A stretch of 64,000 nucleotides of DNA from NCBI RefSeq assembly GCF_946404925.1, contig NZ_CAMJFM010000001.1:186001-250000 (forward strand), given 5' to 3'. Source of the stretch: an uncultured Prevotella sp. GTDB taxonomy: Bacteria > Bacteroidota > Bacteroidia > Bacteroidales > Bacteroidaceae. The notes beneath the pieces are model-generated. The model was given only the letters and a program-made list of their open reading frames with translations. It did no database searches and was not told the DNA's origin. The stretch's first letter is position 1; each line of letters opens with the position of its first letter. A program made the position numbers and the translations under genes. Below, piece by piece: positions 54,552 to 61,157 of this stretch.

Positions 54552-56116
54552 CGTTTGGCCTCCTTTCCTTTTGTTGTAATGAATGACTCATATGGCACCT
54601 TTTCACCAATGTAGTAATTCCATTCGTTTTGTGTAAAGTTACGCTTTAGTTTGCTCTTGATCCTCTCTACCATCATAGGTACAGAAATCAATATTTGTGA
54701 TAGATTACCTTTTTCGTCGCCTACCCATAGATAATTCTTCTTACGATCATAGTTGAAGTATAGAATCCAAGAGTTGTTGGTAAACAAGGTGATAGGATCA
54801 ACCTTTTCACTAGTGGCAATCCAAAGATTGATAGCGCCATCGTAGCTGGATGAGAAGACACGATCTCCATCAATCTTTAGTTTGGAAATGCGTGATTGGT
54901 GTCCCACGAGGCTACGGACATTCCCTTTCTTGTCGTAAAGGTATATTGTGCCATCTTTCATGCCATAGGCCTGAAATCCTGTAGTGTTAGAAACAGCAAA
55001 TGCTGTTACCTGTCCTTTTACCGGAATTTTCTTAGTATCAATCTTTTGTAGACTCATGACTGTATGCATACGTCCTTTATCATCGAATAGTAAAGGACAA
55101 TGATTCATACGGGCTGTCAACATGACCTTAAATCCCAAATCTTTGGTACCAACGATTGTATTGTTGGTCATATTAAGCTCAGCAATACTATTTTCGCCAA
55201 TAAGCAACAGGTGTTGTTCATCATGACACAGTTGTAGACTAAAGGGCTTAATTAGCATAGGTAACTCAAGCATCTTTACGTCATTACCTATCTTAATATA
55301 TAAGTAACCATTGCGACTGATTGCATAGATTCCGTCATTGGCTGGATGAATATAAACATCACGGAAGTCGTAGTTCTTGTTTTTGAAGAGTGCTGTTGTT
55401 TTCAGTTGGTTTCCGTTAAGTTCATGAAAAAACAGCTCACCATAGGTACTTGCGGACACCAATTGTTTATCATTTTTTGGCATAAATGAAATACTATGGA
55501 CAGCACTGGCATGTCGGCTCCATTCATTCTGGCTTTTGCTCGATTGGGCTAGTGCTTGATAGATGGCCGGATAATACACGTCGCCATGATAGCGCTCTGT
55601 ATAGAGGTAGGAGGCATAACTTAACAGATTACCAATTTCTTCGTTACCAGCTCTGAACTGTGTGGAAGCAAGTGCACCAAGTGAACGTCCTAAGGCTAAA
55701 TAACTTAGCGATTCTGCCGTGCGCCTATTCTCTTCGGCAACCTTTCGTTGGCCCTCTGCCAAGTCATAAGCATTAACAGCCATTCTTTCAGACTCTATTG
55801 CTTTCTGTTGGGCTATGATAGCATGTTGCCGCTCTACTTCAGAACGCTGACGCATCTCGTTTGCAACCTTGGTCTGCTCTATAGCCTCTTCACGCTGCTC
55901 GTCTGAGATTTTCTTTTGTTCATAAGCAATATCCTCCATTTGCTTGCTGACACTTTGCAAGACGGCAGAACGTTTTTCCTGACGTTGCAGATTGGCCAAT
56001 TGTGCCTTTAGTTCGTCAATTTCCTTATTTGACGAGCTCCAGCCCTTGAAACCTACGATTGTAGTACCTGCCAAGATTAGTGCTGCAACACTGGTAATGA
56101 TGAGTTTCTTATCCAC
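54548..56116 (-). CDS. membrane-anchored coiled-coil protein with WD40-like propeller
   Basis: 522 residues. A single N-terminal hydrophobic helix (about 5-24), then a long coiled coil rich in Gln/Glu/Arg (about 30-150), a helical linker (RSLGALASTQFRAGNEEIGNLLSYASYLY), and a C-terminal WD40-like propeller (about 195-490; LVGHQSRISKLKIDGDRVFSSSYDGAINLW is the clearest blade). The end, RNFTQNEWNYYIGEKVPYE, resembles the short C-terminal motif (LTxxEWxxYxG) seen after WD40 domains in STAND-type signalling proteins. Probably cytoplasmic propeller, inner-membrane anchor. It lies between the response-regulator phosphatase and the propeller kinase, so it is likely part of that pathway, possibly as scaffold. 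Function unknown. Confidence 0.82.
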   Translation of the reverse strand: MDKKLIITSVAALILAGTTIVGFKGWSSSNKEIDELKAQLANLQRQEKRSAVLQSVSKQMEDIAYEQKKISDEQREEAIEQTKVANEMRQRSEVERQHAIIAQQKAIESERMAVNAYDLAEGQRKVAEENRRTAESLSYLALGRSLGALASTQFRAGNEEIGNLLSYASYLYTERYHGDVYYPAIYQALAQSSKSQNEWSRHASAVHSISFMPKNDKQLVSASTYGELFFHELNGNQLKTTALFKNKNYDFRDVYIHPANDGIYAISRNGYLYIKIGNDVKMLELPMLIKPFSLQLCHDEQHLLLIGENSIAELNMTNNTIVGTKDLGFKVMLTARMNHCPLLFDDKGRMHTVMSLQKIDTKKIPVKGQVTAFAVSNTTGFQAYGMKDGTIYLYDKKGNVRSLVGHQSRISKLKIDGDRVFSSSYDGAINLWIATSEKVDPITLFTNNSWILYFNYDRKKNYLWVGDEKGNLSQILISVPMMVERIKSKLKRNFTQNEWNYYIGEKVPYESFITTKGKEAKR

Positions 56117-56138
56117 GTTGTCTTAAAACGGCTTGATT

Positions 56139-57302
56139 CTACTTTCTCTTGAGTGCAAATAACGTAATGTCATCACTCTGTTCTGCTTCGCCTACGAAAG
56201 CTGCAACATCAGCTCTTACCGTTTCGATAATCTGCTGGCAATCCTGACCGGCACATTTCTTTAATGAGGCTTCCAAACGGTCATCACCAAACATCTTGAA
56301 TTCGCTGTTCATGGCCTCATTTACACCATCGGTGAACATTACCAGAGTCTCGCCGGGCTCCAATTTCATTTGCATGTCATGATACTCCAGTCCTTCAATG
56401 GCACCAACTAAGAAGTCCTTTGGCATAGGCAACATTTCTACACTGCCGTCTGGCTTTTGAATGTATGGGGGATTGTGACCGCCATTACAATAGGTTATTT
56501 CGCCAGTACTGATTGTATAGATGCCATAGAATACGGTGACGAACATGCAATTAACCGACTCGTTGGAAAGCAACTGATTGGCATATGTCAGACATTCCGA
56601 TGGTTTTCCACCACGAATTCCTGTGGCACGAATCAAAGTTCGGCTTACTGCCATGAATATGGCTGCTGGAATTCCTTTACCACTCACATCTGCAATTACA
56701 AAGCCGATGTGGTCCTCGTCAATGCGGAAAAAGTCATAGAAATCACCTCCTACATCCTTGGCTGCGTTCATTGATGCGGCAATGTCAAGCTGGTGTTGGT
56801 TCTCGGGGAATGGTGGGAATATGCGTGGCAGGATAGCCTGTTGAATCTCGCTTGCCACAGCCAAATCGCCTTTGATTGACTCCAGTTGGGTGTGCTCTTG
56901 CTGCATCTCGCGGATATATTTTATCTGCTCGATAGCTTTCTCGATGGTCACGCTTAGATCGTCAAGATCGATGGGCTTGGTGGCAAAGTCGAAGGCTCCA
57001 TTGTTCATGGCTTGACGGATATTTCCCATGTCACCATAAGCAGATACCATGATACATTTGAGGGCGGGGTTGCGCATCTCATTGATCTTTGTGAGCAACG
57101 TCAGTCCGTCCATCTCCGGCATGTTAATATCCGAAAGAATGATATCATAATCTTTATTTTTAACGAGCAGAGCAAGTGCCTCAAGCCCGTTATGTGCAAA
57201 AGAGAATTCGTATTCTCCCTTACGAATTTTCCTTCTGAAGTATTGTGTAAGCAGCAATTCCAGATCGCTCTCGTCGTCTACACTTAGTATTTTTACAGCC
57301 AT
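56139..57302 (-). CDS. response regulator with PP2C-type (SpoIIE/RsbU) phosphatase output
   Basis: 387 residues. Receiver domain (1-125) with the acidic pocket DDE at 9-11, phospho-acceptor Asp58 (ILSDINMPEMDG) and Lys109 (TKP). A helical linker (125-160) joins it to a SpoIIE/RsbU phosphatase domain (about 165-387) with metal-binding Asp residues in KDVGGDFYDFF and IADVSGKG, and EQSDDITLF at the end. Such proteins dephosphorylate anti-sigma antagonists in partner-switching. No anti-sigma factor or STAS antagonist is in the window. First gene of the operon, read from the consensus promoter at 57331-57362. Confidence 0.94.
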   Translation of the reverse strand: MAVKILSVDDESDLELLLTQYFRRKIRKGEYEFSFAHNGLEALALLVKNKDYDIILSDINMPEMDGLTLLTKINEMRNPALKCIMVSAYGDMGNIRQAMNNGAFDFATKPIDLDDLSVTIEKAIEQIKYIREMQQEHTQLESIKGDLAVASEIQQAILPRIFPPFPENQHQLDIAASMNAAKDVGGDFYDFFRIDEDHIGFVIADVSGKGIPAAIFMAVSRTLIRATGIRGGKPSECLTYANQLLSNESVNCMFVTVFYGIYTISTGEITYCNGGHNPPYIQKPDGSVEMLPMPKDFLVGAIEGLEYHDMQMKLEPGETLVMFTDGVNEAMNSEFKMFGDDRLEASLKKCAGQDCQQIIETVRADVAAFVGEAEQSDDITLFALKRK

Positions 57303-57330
57303 AAATTTGAGTTTGGTTAATAATAATTTG

Positions 57331-57362
57331 CAAAATTAAGACAAAAGTTTGATATTACCAAA
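57331..57362 (-). promoter_or_regulatory. promoter of the sensor-receptor-NRPS operon
   Basis: On the minus strand, TTTG (57359-57362), a 20-base spacer, then TAATTTTG (57331-57338) followed by GCA: an almost ideal Bacteroidetes promoter. The ATG is at 57302, giving a leader of about 22 bases. Divergent from the ATP-grasp gene promoter 31 bases away. Confidence 0.75.
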
Positions 57363-57392
57363 TTTTTTTGTGAATAATTGAAAAATATTATT

Positions 57393-57400
57393 TATCTTTG
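57393..57400 (+). promoter_or_regulatory. -7 promoter element of the ATP-grasp gene
   Basis: TATCTTTG, 12 bases upstream of the ATG at 57413. Together with the divergent operon promoter it leaves only about 30 bases between the two -7 / -33 regions, so one bound protein could affect both. Confidence 0.65.
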
Positions 57401-57412
57401 CCTCCTGAAAAG

Positions 57413-58450
57413 ATGAAACTACATGTATTTAACCCTGAACATGACTTGGCGTTGGCTGCAAATCTGAGTAATTTTACAGCCCCATTTGCCGGACGTCAGT
57501 TGCGAGCAGACTTGGGATTTGTTCCTGCTGTCTGGGCTGGCAATGATGACTATATATTGGTGGATGATGTGAAGCAAGCTGAAGAGGCCTATGGGCAATT
57601 GTGTTATGAGTTAGGATTAAAACCCAAACGTTTTGTGGAAAAATCGCAATTGTGTCGCTTATATATTAATAAGGTGGAACCTTGGGGATGGGATCTTGCT
57701 CTACGTTCATTTTTACAGAGATATGGTGTGAATGCCGTTCCGACAGAAGATGAAATAGCCACGATTCGAGACTTGTCGCATCGCCGCCAAACAGTCAAAT
57801 TACTTTCTGAATTGCAGATGAAGGGCGTTATCGGAGTTTCTCAAGAGGCATTTTCTATCGGTGATGTTAGGCAACTGCAGAATTTCTATCGGCATGTTGT
57901 GGTAAAGGCACCTTGGAGTAGTAGTGGGCGAGGGGTTAGATTCATCGAAAATGCTATCGACTGTTATCAGGAACGATGGATAAACAATGTGATTGAAAAG
58001 CAGGGTAGTGCTATGGTTGAACCTTACTATAATAAGGTGATGGACTTTGGTATGGAGTTTGAAAGTGATGGCGAGGGGCATGTTAGTTATCTTGGCTTAT
58101 CGCTATTTCATACTACAAATGGTGCGTATACAGGTAATCTGATTGCAATAGAAGAAGATAAACGGAAAGTTATAAGTAGTTATATATCAGATAAATTGGT
58201 TGATTGCGTAAAGAATAAAATATGTGATTGCCTAGGCGAGGTTTTTTGTGGAAAATATAAAGGACCGTTTGGCGTAGATATGATGGTTGTGGCTGATAAC
58301 AACGGATTCTTGTTGCATCCCTGTGTGGAGATTAATCTACGTCGTACTATGGGACACGTGGCATTAGCTATTCCGCCGTTTGCCGATGGGTATAAACATG
58401 TGATGGAGATAACAAAAAGAGAGGACAACTTTAAAGTCATCCTCTCCTAA
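57413..58450 (+). CDS. ATP-grasp fold protein of unknown substrate
   Basis: 345 residues from the ATG at 57413 (MKLHVFNPEHDLALAANL). ATP-grasp features in the second half: VVVKAPWSSSGRGVRF (phosphate-binding loop), MVEPYYNKVMDFGMEF, GPFGVDMMVV and CVEINLRRTMGHVA (metal-binding Glu and Asn). The N-terminal domain is alpha/beta. ATP-grasp enzymes ligate a carboxylate to an amine or thiol, so it could modify an amino acid or peptide. It is divergent from the NRPS operon and A+T rich like it; a shared pathway is possible but unproven, as this family may also occur alone. The 3' end of the gene holds a terminator hairpin for the opposite strand. Confidence 0.78.
   Translation: MKLHVFNPEHDLALAANLSNFTAPFAGRQLRADLGFVPAVWAGNDDYILVDDVKQAEEAYGQLCYELGLKPKRFVEKSQLCRLYINKVEPWGWDLALRSFLQRYGVNAVPTEDEIATIRDLSHRRQTVKLLSELQMKGVIGVSQEAFSIGDVRQLQNFYRHVVVKAPWSSSGRGVRFIENAIDCYQERWINNVIEKQGSAMVEPYYNKVMDFGMEFESDGEGHVSYLGLSLFHTTNGAYTGNLIAIEEDKRKVISSYISDKLVDCVKNKICDCLGEVFCGKYKGPFGVDMMVVADNNGFLLHPCVEINLRRTMGHVALAIPPFADGYKHVMEITKREDNFKVILS
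58413..58446 (-). terminator. terminator of the methylmalonyl-CoA operon, inside the end of the ATP-grasp gene
   Basis: GAGAGGA (58419-58425) pairs with TCCTCTC (58440-58446), with an inner ACTTT/AAAGT pairing; on the minus strand it is followed by TCTTTTTGTT. It serves the biotin-carrier transcript and lies within the last codons of the plus-strand ATP-grasp gene. Confidence 0.65.
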
Positions 58451-58467
58451 ATATCATAAGATGAAAC

Positions 58468-58896
58468 TTACTCGATAACAATCAAAGCATCGTCTTCCAT
58501 TACGCTCTCACCAACCTTCACGCAGATAGCAGTTACCTTACCATCCTTTTCGGCTGCCAAGTTATTGGCCATTTTCATAGCCTCGAGTACTACAACAGTA
58601 TCACCTGCCTTAACCTCATCGCCCTCGGCAACTTTGATGTCAGTAATAACACCAGGCAGAGGAGCCTTAACAGCGTTAGCTTTGTTAACGGCAGCTTTGT
58701 TGGCAGTGGGCTCAGCGCTACTTGATGCAGCTGCTGCTGGCTTAACTACAGGCTTTTTCTTCTCAGGTTCAGCCTGTTTCTCCATTTCTACTGTATACTG
58801 TTCGCCGTTGACGGTTAGAGTGGCAATATTGTCGGTAATATCGCCTACCACAACCTCATACTTATTACCATTAATGGTATACTTGTATTCTTTCAT
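58468..58896 (-). CDS. biotin carboxyl carrier subunit of a methylmalonyl-CoA decarboxylase/acyl-CoA carboxylase
   Basis: 142 residues from the ATG at 58894-58896 (MKEYKYTINGNKYEVV). An N-terminal beta region, a Pro/Ala/Lys-rich linker (about 50-75), and a biotinyl domain with the attachment lysine in EAMKMAN. It follows a 49-residue protein by 2 bases and the carboxyltransferase gene, the layout of methylmalonyl-CoA decarboxylase gamma. Its downstream partner beta subunit is not here. Confidence 0.93.
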   Translation of the reverse strand: MKEYKYTINGNKYEVVVGDITDNIATLTVNGEQYTVEMEKQAEPEKKKPVVKPAAAASSSAEPTANKAAVNKANAVKAPLPGVITDIKVAEGDEVKAGDTVVVLEAMKMANNLAAEKDGKVTAICVKVGESVMEDDALIVIE

Positions 58897-58898
58897 GT

Positions 58899-59048
58899 TT
58901 AGGGATGTTGAGTGAATGATTGTGCATAGCCATTCCATTGAGTGGGATGCGCGTTAATTGTAATGATGCCCGTTTCAACGTCGTGAACGTTGTTTCCCAG
59001 ATGCTCGTGCAGGGCTAGGGCAATAGCAGCATATACTTCTTTGTTCAT
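58899..59048 (-). CDS. 49-residue protein of the methylmalonyl-CoA cluster (truncated OadG/delta-like?)
   Basis: ATG at 59046-59048, TAA at 58899-58901; 49 residues beginning MNKEVYAAIALALHEHLGNN and continuing VHDVETGIITI. Between the carboxyltransferase and biotin-carrier genes, where the small OadG/MmdD subunit of sodium-pumping decarboxylases lies. It lacks the transmembrane helix of OadG. The gap of 6 bases to the upstream gene, 2 bases to the next, and consistent codon use support a real gene. The assignment as delta-like is inference from position. Confidence 0.7.
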   Translation of the reverse strand: MNKEVYAAIALALHEHLGNNVHDVETGIITINAHPTQWNGYAQSFTQHP

Positions 59049-59054
59049 ACTTAA

Positions 59055-60620
59055 TTACATTGGAATGTTACCATGTTTCTTAGCGGGCAGCGAGTCGCGC
59101 TTGGTAGCAAGTTGAGCCAGACCGCGGCAGATACGGAAACGTGTGTTACGAGGCTCAATTACATCATCAATGTAGCCGTACTTGGCTGCCTGATATGGAT
59201 TAGCAAAGAGCTCGTTATACTCATCCTCCTTCTCAGCAATAAATGCCTTAACGTCCTCGCCAGCTTCCTTCTTTGCTTTAGCTTCCTTAGCATACAGAAC
59301 GGCAGCAGCTCCTGATGCACCCATAACGGCGATCTCGGCTGATGGCCATGCGTAGTTAAGGTCGGTATGCAGCTGCTTAGAGCCCATAACGATGTGTGAA
59401 CCACCGTAGGACTTACGAAGTGTAACGGTAATCTTGGGCACGGTAGCCTCTCCGTAAGCATAGAGCAACTGAGCTCCGTGCAGGATAACAGCATTGTACT
59501 CCTGACCAGTACCTGGCAAGAAACCTGGTACGTCTACGAGTGATACGATAGGAATGTTGAAGGCGTCGCAGAAACGAACGAAACGGGCGCCCTTACGGCT
59601 GGCGTTTACATCGAGTACACCAGCGTAGCAAGCAGGCTGGTTAGCAACGATACCTACGCTCTGACCATTGAAGCGAGCGAAACCAACGATGATGTTCTTA
59701 GCGAACTTAGGCTGAACCTCGAAGAACTCGCCGTTATCGGTGATTGCTGCGATAACCTTGTACATATCGTAAGCCTCGTTGGGGTTCTCTGGGATAATCT
59801 CGTTCAGAGTGTCCTCCATACGGTTGATTGGATCGGTGCAAGGCTTTAGAGGAGCTGTCTCCATATTGTTTGATGGAATATAGCTCAGCAGGGTCTTCAG
59901 CATCTGGATACCCTCTTCCTCAGTCGAAGCTGTGAAGTGTGTAACACCCGACTTAGTGGCGTGAACTGATGCACCACCCAGGTGCTCCTGGTCGATATCC
60001 TCGCCAGTAACAGTCTTTACAACCTTTGGACCGGTAAGGAACATATATGATGTATTCTCCATCATTAGGGTAAAGTCTGTGAGGGCAGGAGAGTAAACGG
60101 CACCACCTGCACAAGGACCGAAGATACCTGAAATCTGTGGGATAACACCTGAAGCCAGAATGTTTCGCTCGAAAATCTCGGCATAACCAGCCAAAGCGTT
60201 GATACCTTCCTGAATACGTGCACCACCCGAGTCGTTGATACCGATCAGAGGGGCTCCCATCTTCATGGCCATATCCATTACCTTACAAATCTTCTGACTC
60301 ATGGTCTCAGACAGAGAACCTGCGTGTACAGTGAAGTCCTGTGCAAAGATAAATACCAGACGACCATCGATAGTACCAGAACCGGCTACAACACCGTCGC
60401 CAAGGAACTGCTTCTTCTCCATGCCGAAGTTATGGCAGCGATGCTCCTTAAACATGTCGTACTCTTCGAACGAACCCTCGTCGAGCAGCATCTCAACGCG
60501 CTCACGAGCGGTATACTTACCACGATCGTGCTGTTTCTGAATAGCTTTCTCACCACCACCGAGACGTGCCTGTTCGCGCTTCTCGATGAGTTGCTTGATT
60601 TTTTCTAATTGTTTGCTCAT
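59055..60620 (-). CDS. mmdA: acyl-CoA carboxylase carboxyltransferase / methylmalonyl-CoA decarboxylase alpha
   Basis: 521-residue carboxyltransferase that transfers a carboxyl group between propionyl-/methylmalonyl-CoA and biotin. Motifs: GGGEKAIQKQHDRGKYTARERVE at the start, IGINDSGGARIQEG (oxyanion/CoA loop), GPCAGGAVYSPAL, SLVDVPGFLPGTGQE, and the C-terminal RKSYGGSHIVMGSKQLHTDLNYAWPSAEIAVMG. Length and motifs fit both decarboxylase alpha and propionyl-CoA carboxylase beta. With the epimerase and biotin carrier it belongs to the succinate-propionate pathway. Confidence 0.94.
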   Translation of the reverse strand: MSKQLEKIKQLIEKREQARLGGGEKAIQKQHDRGKYTARERVEMLLDEGSFEEYDMFKEHRCHNFGMEKKQFLGDGVVAGSGTIDGRLVFIFAQDFTVHAGSLSETMSQKICKVMDMAMKMGAPLIGINDSGGARIQEGINALAGYAEIFERNILASGVIPQISGIFGPCAGGAVYSPALTDFTLMMENTSYMFLTGPKVVKTVTGEDIDQEHLGGASVHATKSGVTHFTASTEEEGIQMLKTLLSYIPSNNMETAPLKPCTDPINRMEDTLNEIIPENPNEAYDMYKVIAAITDNGEFFEVQPKFAKNIIVGFARFNGQSVGIVANQPACYAGVLDVNASRKGARFVRFCDAFNIPIVSLVDVPGFLPGTGQEYNAVILHGAQLLYAYGEATVPKITVTLRKSYGGSHIVMGSKQLHTDLNYAWPSAEIAVMGASGAAAVLYAKEAKAKKEAGEDVKAFIAEKEDEYNELFANPYQAAKYGYIDDVIEPRNTRFRICRGLAQLATKRDSLPAKKHGNIPM

Positions 60621-60655
60621 TGTTTTTATGTTACTATATGATAAAATCCGGTTTG

Positions 60656-61066
60656 TTACTCAGGGTGCTCACAGAGCTCTGTCAGAATTCCACAGGTTGA
60701 CTTTGGGTGCAGGAATGCGATATTCAGACCTTCAGCGCCTTTTCGTGGCTTTTCGTCAATCAGTCGAACGCCTTTCTCTGATACCTCAGCAAGGGCCTTA
60801 GCTACGCCGTCTTCTACACAGAATGCTACGTGGTGTACACCCTTGTTTCCCTTGTCCAGCCATTTCTGAATGGTGCTTTCGGGTGATGTTGGCTCCAGCA
60901 ATTCGAGCTTTACCTCACCACACTTCAGGAAGGCAGTCTTCACTTTCTGGTCCTCAACTACTTCGGTTGCATAACACTCCAAGCCGAGCACGTCCTTGAA
61001 GAACGGCAGGCTTTCTTCGATGCTCTGGACGGCGATGCCCAGATGCTCAATGTGCGAAATCTTCAT
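60656..61066 (-). CDS. mce: methylmalonyl-CoA epimerase
   Basis: Interconverts (2R)- and (2S)-methylmalonyl-CoA. 136 residues from the ATG at 61064-61066 (MKISHIEHLGIAVQS), a VOC-fold metalloenzyme. Metal ligands visible: His in HIEHLGI, the Glu/Gln of KLELLEP, His in HHVAFCVED, and Glu near the C-terminal CGILTELCEHP. I choose this start because the promoter TACCTTTG (61101-61108) lies between it and the longer reading. First gene of the methylmalonyl-CoA operon. Confidence 0.94.
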   Translation of the reverse strand: MKISHIEHLGIAVQSIEESLPFFKDVLGLECYATEVVEDQKVKTAFLKCGEVKLELLEPTSPESTIQKWLDKGNKGVHHVAFCVEDGVAKALAEVSEKGVRLIDEKPRKGAEGLNIAFLHPKSTCGILTELCEHPE

Positions 61067-61100
61067 AACCTTAAAATTTAGAATTACTATTTCCGATGTG

Positions 61101-61108
61101 CAAAGGTA
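61101..61108 (-). promoter_or_regulatory. -7 promoter element of the methylmalonyl-CoA operon
   Basis: Reads TACCTTTG on the minus strand followed by GCAC; 35 bases upstream of the mce ATG at 61066. Confidence 0.7.
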
Positions 61109-61157
61109 CAGATAATTATCCAAAAACAAGAATTCACCTATTAATAATTAAAGTTTA

